64,000 bases of DNA from Orthonyx spaldingii (taxonomy: Eukaryota > Chordata > Aves > Passeriformes > Orthonychidae), in contig VZTJ01005468.1 in assembly GCA_013397795.1 (NCBI GenBank), forward strand, positions 1-64,000. Direction: 5' to 3'. Numbering within the stretch: the first letter of the stretch is position 1; each line of letters opens with the position of its first letter. Positions 34,101-45,124 of the stretch are shown in pieces. The notes below the pieces were generated by a model, which did not search any database, had not been told where the DNA came from, and saw only the letters and a program-made list of their open reading frames with translations. The position numbers and the translations under genes were made by a program.

Positions 34101-36844
34101 ATAACTGAGGATGACATAGAGGACAGCTTCAAGAACATGTTCCAGCAGCTGGCAGGGGAGGTGGGTATGACTGCACCAAGCTCTGGAAAGCCCTCTGGGG
34201 AGGGAAGGGGACAGGACAGAACCCCTTGCTATGGGAGTTCCAGCCCACCCCACGCCCGCTCAGTCCCGTCCTGCAGAGAAGTCCATCTTTGCTGTGGCTC
34301 AGCCCAGCTGCCCGCAGGGATGGTGTGACAGGGGCAGATTTGGGGAAGAGCATCCAGCTGTGACCAAAACTCTTATGGGTATGCAAGAAATGTAATGGCA
34401 TCCTCATGTCTTGTGACTAAGGCCGAGATGTTTAGGCAGCAGGGGGACAATGGCCACAAGTGGGGTGGAGAGCAGACAAGGGATGATGCTAACTCTGTTT
34501 CTGCTCCAGGACGTGGAAATCAGTGTCTTTGAGCTTCGGACTATTCTGAACAGAGTCATCTCCAGACGTAAGCACTACTCTTCCCGCTCCTTCCTCCCTG
34601 CAGCCCAGGCTTGCTCAGCAGGTTGGGGTTTGATGCATGTGCCCAATCTCCTTTCTCCTCAGACAAAGATCTGAAAACAGATGGGTTCAGCTTGGACTCC
34701 TGCCGCAACATGGTCAACCTGATGGATGTATCCTCTTGGTGCTGGGGGCTGGGGCCAGCTTTCCTGGTGCTCAGCCTGCCAGAAACAAGGCTTCCCTGTT
34801 GAAGCTGGGGCTTGGCTCTCCAGCAGTGCCAAAGTTGTTCCCCTGGGGGGAAAAAAGGAAGGGGTCCTTATGGTTTCAGGGCCACCTGCCCTACACTCCT
34901 TGGCTTTAGCAGCAGGTTTTTTGGAAAGGGCCATCACTTCCCCTGCTTGCTTGGGCCCTGGCTCTGCCACCAAAAGCCCAGCATGGTCCCACTCCATGCC
35001 TTCTATTTTCACCTCCAGGAGGAAGTTCCTGTGCTTCACTTCCCACGGGCTCCCCAGCCTGACGTGCTGTTGTACCACCCAGCCTTTGAGGCGCTCCTGG
35101 AAGGGAACAAGGACTATTGAGCTTCTTTCCCCTAAACCATCCTGTCCAGCTGTTGTGGATGAGAGGTGTCAAGAGACAGGAGCCATGGCTGGGTGTCCTG
35201 CTTGTACAAGGAATGCAGCTGAGGGGTCAGGCAAGGAGCACCTCTGAGCCCTTCTCCAGCCTGGCCCTACAACATTCCTTTTTGCTGCAGGCCAGCCCAG
35301 CTTTGGTCCAAGGACAACAGAGCAAAGTGCTTCCTACAGCAGCAGCTCAGCTGCTCCCAGGGAGTGGCATGGCAGCTAGTTCAAGTGTTGCCCTTTCCTT
35401 GCTGGCTTGAAGGCTCTTATCTTGATGATGCTGCAGGAGCTCGGGGAAAGTGGGGGGAAAATTGGGCAGGCCAGGTGTGTCCAGGCTTTTCTTGGCTCAG
35501 GTGACTGGGATCTGATAGCTTTGCCTTTGCACCACCCCCTTTCCTGGCTGCTTTGACCTCCTTGACCCTCTGCTCCCCAGAAAGACGGCAGTGCCCGTCT
35601 TGGGCTGGTGGAATTCCAGATCCTGTGGAACAAGATCCGGAGCTGGCTGGTGAGGAGGAGAGGGGGCATGGTGCACAGCACAGGGGTAGCACCCCTCTTG
35701 GGGCAGCAAGGAGAGGGGACAGCCAGGCTGGAGGCCACAGGAGAGCCTTCGTTTCATGTCCTCTGTGATGTTTTTGCAGACGATCTTCCGCCAGCACGAC
35801 CTGGATAAGTCAGGCACCATGAGCTCCTATGAGATGCGCATGGCTCTAGAGTCAGCTGGTAGGTTTGCAGAAGGATGGGACTGGGCTGGAGGCTGGGGAG
35901 GGAACTCCTGCTATTGGAGTCCTGTCCCAAATAGCAGGAGAAGAGTGTAACCAGCCTATATTGCATGCTTGAAGCCAACCTGTTGTAGTGAGATGTGGCC
36001 CGTGTATGCACCAGGCCTTCTCCATCCCAGCTGTGCCAAGTGCTGGAGCCTCAGAGTAAGGGATGCACAGAGTGTGGTCCCAGCCTCTGTCCTCCTCTCA
36101 CCTGTAGAATCCCATCCTGGCAAAGCAGAGGCCTGGGGTGGATCTGTGAGCTAATTAGTCATATGTGGCTGCAGGGAGAGCATCGTGTCTTCCTGCTGAG
36201 GCTAGACACAGTGCCCTTCCTTGGGTGGGTTGGCGGACCCTTTGTGTGGGTGCATGGACTTTCACAACTACACCCTGCTCTCCTGCCTCCCTGGGGGGCT
36301 GACTTCTCTCTGCCTTGCAGGTTTCAAGCTGAACAACAAGCTGCATCAGGTGGTGGTGGCCCGCTATGCAGATGATGACATGGGCGTGGACTTTGACAAC
36401 TTTGTCTGCTGCCTGGTGAAGCTGGAGGCCATGTTCAGTGAGTGATGGCCGTGGGGCAGGGAGGGCAGGAGCAGACAGATGTGTTGCTCACCTTGCACTT
36501 GTGTCCCTGCAGGGTTCTTCCGTGGCATGGATCGTGAAGGCACTGGCACCGCTGTCATGAACCTTGCTGAGGTGAGAGCTCAGCCCAGTGGAAGGTGGGG
36601 TAGGAGACAAGGGGACACGGCATTAGGGTGAATGGGGCACCTGGGATGGGTGGTAGAAAGCCCTTCAGCCCCCTGGGTAGGGAAACAACCCATAAAAGAT
36701 TAAGATGAGTAAACAGGACTGCTGCAGGCTCTGTGTTTCTTGGAGAGCTGTTAAAATTCATTCATGAGGACAGGCCAAAAATGCCCTCTGCTCATCCCTT
36801 CTCCCTCTCCTTCCCAGTGGCTGCTGCTGACGATGTGTGGCTAG
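28118..36844 (+). CDS. CAPN11: Calpain large (catalytic) subunit, avian mu/m-calpain, 21 coding exons
   Basis: Complete Ca2+-dependent cysteine protease. Exons: 28118-28363, 28943-29012, 30359-30477, 30619-30752, 30896-31064, 31609-31692, 31777-31862, 32072-32146, 32562-32722, 32802-32971, 33168-33179, 33458-33669, 33788-33827, 34095-34160, 34510-34567, 34663-34727, 35581-35649, 35780-35858, 36321-36437, 36513-36571, 36818-36844. They total 2,118 nt, 705 residues, the length of chicken mu/m-calpain. The catalytic triad is Cys108 (in GDCWLLA, 30364-30366), His265 (KGHAYS, 31663-31665) and Asn289 (RNPWG, 31819-31821). The order is N-terminal helix, protease cores PC1 and PC2, C2-like domain with acidic loop ([10 protein letters not shown]) at about 355-515, then a penta-EF-hand domain from about 535 ending LLLTMCG. 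It would pair with the small subunit CAPNS1 in the cytosol. Assignment to CAPN11 rests on synteny with TMEM63B and identity to the chicken enzyme; CAPN1 is the alternative label. The MMPFGG start matches the chicken protein. Confidence 0.95.
29013..30358 (+). other. CAPN11: Calpain intron before the catalytic-cysteine exon
   Basis: 1.35 kb, AT-richer than neighbouring introns; no exon or repeat recognised. Confidence 0.6.
33168..33179 (+). other. CAPN11: 12-nt microexon of the calpain gene (VPEE)
   Basis: GTTCCTGAGGAG is flanked by the acceptor TCTGCAG and the donor GTATGT. It codes VPEE between FAVYE and AQGTQ. The neighbouring exons end and begin in phase 0, and the chicken protein contains VPEE at this place, so the exon is real despite its size. 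Similar tiny exons occur in other classical calpain genes. Confidence 0.9.
34728..35580 (+). other. CAPN11: Calpain intron within the penta-EF-hand domain
   Basis: Splits the EF-hand motif [12 protein letters not shown]. No other feature seen. Confidence 0.6.
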
Positions 36845-38125
36845 GAGTTGCAACAGATCTGCCGCAGCTGGGACACCCCAATGGGCCAGGCCCACTCCAA
36901 GTGCCTCCCCTTGGATCCGTGGATACAGGATACTCTTCCCCCCTTGCTCCATCCCACGCTGAGCCACCAGCCCTGCCTCCCAGCAAGCCTCACACCATCT
37001 TCTCCAGTGGACCAGGGGTCAAGGCAGGCAGGGGATTCCCTTCTCCTCTTCTGGGCTGGGCTTCTTTCCACTCCCCCTTCCTCCCTCTCACCCCAGAACA
37101 GGAGGAGGCCGAGCAGCATGGGGTACCTGCAAATCCCAGCACAGTGGCAGGCTGGAGGCCAGCTGCAGAGCAGGGAGGGGCAGCTGCTGGGGCACGAGGG
37201 GGAGGACACTCATACTGCTTGCTCTAGTGCTGACCCATCCCCTCCAGCACACATTGCCTATCTCTGCCCCCACATCTGGGGACGTCAGGAGGTATTGCCT
37301 TGCTCAGGCAGCAGGTTCCTGAGGGAGCCAGAGTGGCCTTCTGGGAGGAGGAATGGCCATACTCGATTTCTTGAAGCCCTTGCACTGTACTTATCACCAC
37401 TAAGCACGACCAAAGCATGGAGCCTGCTGGCTCCTTCTGCGTGGCCTTCAACACATCCCTCCCACCTCCATGCCCCTGCATATGCCCACCACTGAGTCAA
37501 GCCCTACAACTCAAGCACTGAATGTTTCGGGGCTCCTGCATCATGTGAACACATCGACCCTGTAGTGCAGCAGCTAAAATTCCTCTTTTCCACATGGGCA
37601 CAGCGATGCCATCACTGTCACAGCGGCTTGGCCTCCCCTCCCATCCCTAGGAACTCCTGGGACATCTGCTGCCCTTGGTCATGGCCCACAGCAGGGCTGG
37701 GGGGGTACAGCACCCAAGAGGCAATGCCTTCCTCCAGAGAGCAGGGGGTAGTGGTTTAAGGGGGTTCGTTGGCACACAGTTGGGTTTTTTCTCCCAGTCC
37801 CTCATCCTCCCACACTGTTACACTCTCCCCTTAGCTTGGGCTCCTTTGCCCAGTGCGGATGGACTCCAGTGCCAACATATTTGCACTTCTCTGTGCTATG
37901 CCATTCCCCTCACCTTCTTCTGAGGTAATGGGGTGGCTTCAGCCTGGCAGTGGGCCAGGGCCTGTCCCCTGCCCTGTAGAGGCAGGCAGGCAGTTTGCTT
38001 CCCCCAGACCCCTGTTGTCGCTGGAGGATGCACCTGCAGCAATAACCACTGCTGCCTGCCCGGCAGCTCTGCTTCCTCACCCTGCTCACTGTGCTCTCCA
38101 GGAATAAACAGATCTGTTAGACGTG
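36845..38125 (+). other. CAPN11: Calpain gene 3' UTR
   Basis: About 1.3 kb of intronless sequence after the TAG at 36842-36844, ending with AATAAA at 38103-38108 and a GT-rich stretch (GTGTGGTCCGGGAAGTGTCTTGGGG) just downstream, as expected for a cleavage site near 38,125. Confidence 0.75.
38103..38108 (+). terminator. Polyadenylation signal AATAAA of the calpain gene
   Basis: Canonical hexamer about 1.26 kb after the stop codon, with a GT-rich downstream element within 30 nt. Confidence 0.75.
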
Positions 38126-38129
38126 TGGT

Positions 38130-41100
38130 CCGGGAAGTGTCTTGGGGTCTGCGTCCTTCCTCTGCTCACCATGGTCTGGGCAAGGGGGGATGATATGCAC
38201 AGCCAAGCCCAGGCCATGCTGCTTGCCCAGCCTGGGGCACAGGTAGAGCAGCACCACCAGGTGCAGGTCTTGGTGTGGGGCTAGAGATGTCCACATCCCC
38301 TAGGACTTCATAAAACTCGCCTCTTCCTTTGCACCGGTGTCTTAATGCTGACACATGGGGCAGCACTGGGTAAGAGAGAGAAAGGGAGCATTGCTCTTAA
38401 AGAAAGGTGACTTGTGAAGGCTGGGGAGGGGAAAGAGGATCCACTGGGACAGGATGGAGTTAACTGTGGAGCTGGTGGAAGTGGAGAGCAGCCTGGAATT
38501 CTGGACCCTGGAAGGGGACCAAAAGAGGTGTATTTCTTCCCTGGGTAGAGCCTGTGGGAAGTGAATGTTTTCCTCTGCTTCCTTTGAGGTCATGCCAGTT
38601 ATAGCTAGAAGCAGAAACCTTCCACAGAAATGACAGTGAAGTGCTGGATGGTGTGGCTTTTCATAGCGTGGCTCAGTGCAGGACTTGCTGTCAGTGTCTC
38701 CTGCTTGTTGCTCACATTCCAGACGGGCATTGCCTGGATGGCCCAGGGGTGCTCAGCATTTGTAAGCGGAGTGATCTTGCATACCATATCCATCCCAGCA
38801 TATCAACATCCCTTATAGGGGTGCTCTTTGGACCAGCCCAGCTCTCCGGGACCAGTGTCCCCACAGTGGGACAGCACCCGGTTCTGGGGGAAGCCAACCT
38901 GGCTGAGAGCACAGACAGGGGTTGAGGTGTGCTGGCAGGAGGAAACAACCCCCCAGCTGCCTCACAAGGCTGCCCTCTCCTACAGAGGCTCCTCAGGGCT
39001 GGATGGAGGGGGGCTACTTCTGCTTGTCTCTTGACTACCTGTGAGCTGAGTTGCCTCCCTGGGGGGTGGGAATACCTTAGGGCTTGCCAGCCCAGGCTTC
39101 CTGCTCCTCCATGCAATCCCAAATGCCCTGCAAAACAAGGGCTCAGGTGGGCACAGAACAGGGGTGCAGGCATGCAGAGCTGTCCCAGCTGCAGGGCCTC
39201 GTCACACACACACAGGCCCAATTGTAGGGCATGGTGACACCCTGGCTTTGGAATGACAGGTGCCCCTGGCGTAGCCTTACCAGAAGCTTCCTCCCTCCCT
39301 CCCTCTGGGTGCCAGCTGGCAGATCCCTTCCCTCGCTGGTCCTGGCAGCTGGCAGGCTGGGATCAGCAGGGGGTGGGCAGGCAGGGGCTTCCCCAGCTGC
39401 CAGCTAATGCCACTAAAAGTAGCCTGGCTCATCCCCCTCAGTGCAAAGGGGACAAGGAAGATGCCCAGCACTGGTCTTAAATGGTGAGGTGAGGTGAGGC
39501 AAGTAGCAAGGGGGCCAGACGTTACCAAAACTGCTCTCAGCTTTGGGTTTGTCTTGGGACAGGCACTAGCCCACTTCTGCCTTTCCCACACTTATCCCAT
39601 AGGTCTGTGTTGGGTGGGCCAGCAGCACCCATGGATGCACAGCGCTGCTGCTCCTGCTTACCAATATCCCAGAATTTCCTGCACCTCATATGGCCCTGCC
39701 TCCCGCAGCCCAGAGCTCCCTGCCCATCCTGGGGGTTCCCCCTCTCCCACCAGCTGCTCACGTCCATCCCCCAGGCACAGGAGGGGGGCCAGGACCGTGG
39801 CTCATCCCCACCTGGCCCCACCAGCTGCCCCAGCAGCTGGGCTCTGGCCTCTCCCCCTTGGCCACGCTTCAGTCTGCCTCGGGCCCACGGCTGGCTGCAG
39901 GAATGTCATTCCTGTGGGCACAAGGGGCCTTTGTGTGAGCAGAGACGGGGTGTGGGGGCCCAGCCTGGCATCTCAAGCTGGGGCTGGGGAGAGCCACAGC
40001 TGAGGGCTCGTGGGTGGGCAGCAGCTGACTCCAGCCTGGCCCCACAGCTCCCACCCAGGCACGGCGCTCTCCCCACTGCTGCAAGGGCTGTCAGGCAGGA
40101 AAGCCCTCTCCTCATCCTCCTTGTCCCTCCGGCATCAGCAGCATCCTGCAGTCACTGCCGGCCCAGGACACAGCACCAACACCAGTACAGAGCTGGCATC
40201 ACGCTAGTAAGCCTCAGCACCTGTGCCAAAGAATGCTAAGGGCTCAGCCACCCAATGAGGGGAGCAGGAGGGCTGGAACTTGGGGCAGGGACCAGGAGCA
40301 CTAGCCAGCAGCTGCTGGATTTGGCCTTTTTCAACAGCTGTTGTCTCAGTGCCAGCAGCAGGGAATGTGCATCGACTGGGGCTTTCCAGGGCCTGGCCAC
40401 AGTGCATTAAACAGCCTATTTATAGCACTTGCATCCCTCCTCAGCAGGAATGGCCTGTGTTCCTCCTGTACGGGGCTGGGTGCTTGGGTGCCATCAGTGT
40501 CCCCACTACCAGCACTCCCTGGGATCCCTGCCAGAAGGGTGAGGTTTCCTAAAACAAAAGACTTTTGGTCGTCCTGACTCTCATCTTCCTCCTCTGCCAT
40601 TTCTGAGAGCTCCCGGTGCTGCCCAGAGAAAGATGTGCAGCAAACCTCATACATCTTGTGAAGAGGTACCCAAGGGCCATGTCCTTCTTCCCAGGATCCC
40701 TGTTAAATCCTTTGGAGATTTTATCACACAACAGCCCGTTTAAGCATCGGCAGGTGCCAATAGTTGCTCTGTCCCCTGTGTCTGCCTCTGAGATGGCATG
40801 AGGGTCTTGCCCTGCCACAGAGCAGAGATGCTGTTCTGGGAGCAGGCTGAGTGCTGGCAGGTCACTCACAGGGTGGCCTGTGCCAGCTTTGCCTGTTGTG
40901 TGACAGGGCACAGGACTGCTCAGAAGACATTCCCTCCACAGCCAGGCAGAAGCAATGAAGAGGAGTTGTACCAGGAGGTAGCACAGCCGTCTCCTGCCCA
41001 GATGCTGGCATGTCCCAAACCCGTGATCCTCCAGCTCTGCCTCCTCTGAGATGGCCTCCCGATGGGTCATCCTCTCCCAGAGGCTGGCTGCAGCCCCAGG

Positions 41101-44100
41101 ATCTGCCCAGAGGATGTGTGGGCTGTGAGCTCACCCCTAGTCAGCAGCAAGAAGGAAGGGGCTGGGCTTTGGACAAGCTGAATTCCCAGGGCTTTGGGAT
41201 GGCAGGGAAGAGAAGACAAGAGGACAGCTCTGCACAGTCCTGCCACCACCCTGAGGGACAGACCCTTGTGTGAGCTGCTTGTAGCCCTGCTATCTCACCA
41301 GCATTGCTCCATCCACAGGCGTACCAGAAGCCCACATCATCCTCGTGCTGCTCAGTGGCATCTCCTGCTCCTTGTTTGCTGATGTCCAGCTGCTAATTGA
41401 TCATCTGAGAGAAATAATGGAGGGGTATACAGTCCCTGTTTAGGCTTGGGAAGTGGATCTCAGCCCTTCCCACCAATTAATACATGATATGTGGTTGTAC
41501 AACTGATACAATAAAGAAAACGGATGCCTGAAAGGAAGCGGTCTTGATGCGCACCCAGCAAAACATAAGCCAAACATTTGGTGAGGAATTTTCAGTCCCC
41601 TGGTGGAGAGGGATGAAACATAGACAAGAAAAAGTGTTGAAGACAGAGCAGTGATTGCAGGACCAGAAAGTCCTCCATGGATCAGAGACGCTACAGAAGA
41701 CTCTACGTGCCTTGGCCCAGGAAACACACGGGCAGGACTCGGCTGCCCTAAATCTTGTGTTTCAAAGTAGATACTGGTGTGATTTTGTTTTCTTTCAAAG
41801 TTGCATTCTCTTCCTAGCTCTGTGCATGACTCGACAGAGGAGCAAGTTTACATCCCTTCATCTCCCTGGGCTGTACTTTTGCCCAGTTGTGAATGGAGGT
41901 TAAAGACCCTGTCCTTCCAGATGGGGAAAGCGACTCGGCAAGATGTCTGTATTTTTGGCACTAGACAAAAATCTGCCTTTCTATGAGTCCCAAGAGCTTG
42001 GCAATTAAGCCCTGCCCCACCTTCTTCCCAGTGCTGGGGTGTTGCAAGCATCTGGCTCTCAAAGCAGGGTGAGAGCCTCCTGCGCTCCCTCCCCAGGAAG
42101 GAATAGGTTTCTGCAGAGGCCACACACTAGAGCCTCTTTGTTCCCAAAGAATTTTCCATCCACTCCCTTGTGTATCTCGGCAACATTACACTCAGATACA
42201 ACACAACACTCAGAGGCAATGTTCCCAGGAATGTGCTGCAGCATCTCTGCACCTGGTCAGTGCCTCCCTTTCCCCGTGGGAGTGGAGGAGAGGATTTCCC
42301 CCAGCAGAGATGGCAGGATGATCAGTTCTCCCAGCTCAGGCAGGGCTTTTCCTAGGAAAAGGCTCCGTGGGGAATAAGATGTTCACTCTCCTCCATTACT
42401 GTCATCACTAACACTGACCTGGGATGCTTCATTTTCATCCCAGTGGTCCCCAGCCTCCTCAGAGGTAGGATGCTGCAGAGGCCCTCTGCACAAGGAGAGG
42501 ATAATCCCAGTGGAGCTGTACTGCTGGGGAAATCAATGCACCAAGCAAGGCTTATCCAGGATCGGCTGCAGCACAGTGAACCCAGGAGTCTCAAGAGCAG
42601 GCCAAGCACTGCACCCGCTGCCTCCCAGATCAAAGGGGAGACGCTCCCTCCTGGGGAAACGTAAACCCTGACATAGCTGCAGCAAAGCTTTGGCTCCCGT
42701 TTCCTTCGTCTGAGCTCTTCCCGCCGCCCGTAGGCGGCCAGCACGGGGCTGGTGGCAGCACACAGCAGAGCCCTGCGCCGGCGCCACGGCCTCTGACCAC
42801 AGCAGAGCCGGAGCCCGGGAGCCTCCGGGAGGCCAGTCCCAAGGGGCTGACGTCAACCCCGGTCCTTGAAGCTCTGGGGCCGTCGGGGAGCTGTTTCTGC
42901 TTTCAGCACATGGTGTCCCTGCGCTGAGGCACGGCCAGCCTGCTTTCCTCATCCATGGCTGGCTCCCTGGGAGGAATCCGTGGGGCTGGGAAAGGTCACT
43001 CTGGCTGAACTAAGCACCCTTGGATGGGACTCACTGGGCAAGGGACAGCTTACAGCAGGCAGGCAGGGAAGTGGAGCAGTAGCTTTTGGTCCCTCGCGTC
43101 TGTTCATTCTCCTAAATTCTGCTTGAGTGAGAGCCAAGAGTAGGGCCTTGGCAGAGTTTTGGAAGGGAACAACAAGGGGAGGAAATGAAGACAGACAGCC
43201 ATCAGGACAAAACAAAGGTTCAGCACAGGAGGGAAGCGGAAGGGCACAGACATGACCATGGACCTTCCTGCCTGCACCCTCACTGTGGCTAGCTTGTGCT
43301 CTCCTGGCTGCTTGCCCCAAGCTAGCTCAGCTTGGGAACACTGCAACACAGCTGGAAGGTGCAGGACACTGCTTACCATCCTGCTCTTGAGCCACTCATG
43401 GAGCCAAACCAAAGTTCTTTCTCAGGGGAGTACGCAACTGCTCCTCAGTGTATTATGCCTTGGGCCATCCCTTGCCCACTCTCCTTGTTGGCTCACCTGG
43501 TCTGCATTCCTGGCCCTTATGGGAGCAGGGTGACAATTGCTGGCACTAGCAGGCAATGACAAGCAAGCATATTTTGGACTCAGCTGCCCGCTCAGGGGCT
43601 ATGGCAAAGCCTTGTAGTAAACCAGAACCCCAGCCTGCCTGCCCACATTTCTGTGGTGGGCAGATGCTGATCCTCCTTCTCCCCCCTACACTGCTACCCC
43701 GACAAATGGCTGTGAAGCAGTATCACTTACAGGGAGTGTGTGCCTGGCCTGGGAGGAGGGGGCATTTAAATGAACAGCTGGGGGCTTTTTGTTGTGCATT
43801 GCTCTGGAGCCGTTCCTGCCATTTGGGCTGGTGGCAGGTCCACGCTGGGGAAGCTAAGCAGTCCAGGCTGCTCCAGGAGAAAGGGCTGAGCGGTGTCCCG
43901 GTGCAGGAAGGATCCCACAGAGGGTAAGAGTAACCAGGGCAAGAGGCGGGAAGAGGAGTGACCAGTGCTTCTCCTCAAGCCTGCCCCAAGTAGCGCCCGC
44001 TCTCGGGGGGTGCGGACCCCCCAACATCCCCCTCAGCTCGGACGTTCCAAACCGTGAGGAGCTGCCGAGCACCCCCGCTGCTGCCGGCGAGCCGGGGGTG

Positions 44101-44117
44101 TGAGGCGGTGCCCGCAG
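38130..44117. other. Intergenic spacer between the calpain and spectrin/PH genes
   Basis: About 6 kb with no exon chain that I can support on either strand. An AATAAA at 41510-41515 has no associated reading frame. A cluster of E-boxes and a MEF2 site at 40,309-40,425 is listed separately. Near 43,763-43,780 a CATTTAAATG palindrome adjoins another CAGCTG E-box and could be a TATA-like promoter element of the downstream gene. Confidence 0.55.
40309..40425. promoter_or_regulatory. Candidate muscle-type enhancer: two CAGCTG E-boxes and a MEF2 site
   Basis: CAGCTG occurs at 40309-40314 and again at 40335-40340 inside a perfect 12-bp palindrome (CAACAGCTGTTG, 40332-40343). A perfect, self-complementary MEF2 site CTATTTATAG lies at 40416-40425. 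Paired CAGCTG E-boxes with MEF2 within about 120 bp are typical of MyoD/MEF2 enhancers. The function is inferred from motifs only. Confidence 0.4.
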
Positions 44118-44449
44118 NNNNNNNNNNNNNNNNNNNNNNNNNNNNNNNNNNNNNNNNNNNNNNNNNNNNNNNNNNNNNNNNNNNNNNNNNNNNNNNNNNN
44201 NNNNNNNNNNNNNNNNNNNNNNNNNNNNNNNNNNNNNNNNNNNNNNNNNNNNNNNNNNNNNNNNNNNNNNNNNNNNNNNNNNNNNNNNNNNNNNNNNNNN
44301 NNNNNNNNNNNNNNNNNNNNNNNNNNNNNNNNNNNNNNNNNNNNNNNNNNNNNNNNNNNNNNNNNNNNNNNNNNNNNNNNNNNNNNNNNNNNNNNNNNNN
44401 NNNNNNNNNNNNNNNNNNNNNNNNNNNNNNNNNNNNNNNNNNNNNNNNN
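44118..44449. other. Assembly gap (332 N)
   Basis: A run of N within very GC-rich sequence just upstream of the first coding exon of the third gene. It probably hides part of the CpG-island promoter and 5' UTR. Any reading frame crossing it is unsupported. Confidence 1.
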
Positions 44450-44695
44450 CGGACGGTCGCCCGCGTCTCGCTGCTCGGGCCATGGTCGCGGGGCCGCCCC
44501 CCGGCCCGCTGCCCCCCGCCGCGGGGCCGCCCCGCCGCTGAGCGCCGCCGCCCGCCCCGGGGAAAGAGCCGGCGCTGCCCGGGCCATCTCCATCACCCGC
44601 TTTCCCGGGCGGCGGGGGCCCCGCACCGCCGCTTCACCCCGCGGTGCCCGCGCCGGGGCCCCCACTGCCCGCAGCGGGCGGCGGGGAGGGCGAGG
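44450..44695 (+). promoter_or_regulatory. CpG island and 5' UTR of the spectrin/PH gene
   Basis: Extremely GC- and CpG-rich sequence (GGGCCGCCCC, CGGGCGGCGGGGGCC and similar) leads directly into the ATG at 44,696. Several GC boxes are visible. The CpG density continues through exon 1. The transcription start may lie inside the gap. Confidence 0.7.
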
Positions 44696-45124
44696 ATGTC
44701 GGGCAGCACGGCGAGGAAGGTGCAGCCCTTCACCATCAGCACCAGGCTCTCGCTGCCCAAGTGTGCCGCGGACTTCCCCGGAGACGCCTGCCCCGGCATC
44801 GCGCTGGCCTCCGCGCTGGACAGCCACCGCGGCCTCCGCCGCAGCATCAACGAGCGCATCTCCCTCTACCTGGCCCACGCCCGGGCCGGCCCCGCCGCCC
44901 CCGCGGGGCAGCCCCGCAGCCCCAGCCCCGCTGAGGACGGGGGCACCGACGAGGACCGGCTGAACCGCAGCTCCCTAGCCCGCTCTATTAAGAAGATCAC
45001 GCTGTCCAATTGGTACGGGGACGCTGGCACGGGGGAGACAGGGGGGCCCGGGGACCCTGCCCGCGCCGGCGGCGAGAGGAACCACAACAACAACAACAGC
45101 AGGACAGGGAAAGCTCAGTTCAAG
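44696..45124 (+). other. First coding exon of the spectrin/PH gene
   Basis: 143 codons starting MSGSTARKVQPFTISTRLSL and ending GKAQFK before GTAAGC. The ATG has A at -3. The exon codes a basic N-terminus, a helical segment (RRSINERISLYLAHARAG), a Pro/Ser stretch, the conserved-looking motif SLARSIKKITLSNWYGD, and a run of four Asn. The same frame is open upstream to the gap, but CpG-island composition makes that uninformative. Confidence 0.8.

Noticed and set aside
33293..34138. 281-residue open frame on the - strand within the calpain gene
   Set aside because: It overlaps conserved calpain exons on the + strand; composition follows the antisense of those exons and introns, and no homology is recognised.
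39607..40239. 210-residue open frame in the intergenic spacer
   Set aside because: Pro/Ser/His-rich with no domain and no flanking splice pattern; GC-rich sequence gives long chance frames.
41510..41515. AATAAA in the spacer
   Set aside because: No coding exon or 3' UTR can be attached to it on the + strand.
44033..44878. Open frames running through the N gap on both strands
   Set aside because: The N run carries no information and CpG-island sequence lacks stops by composition; only the + frame from 44,696 has splice and downstream support.
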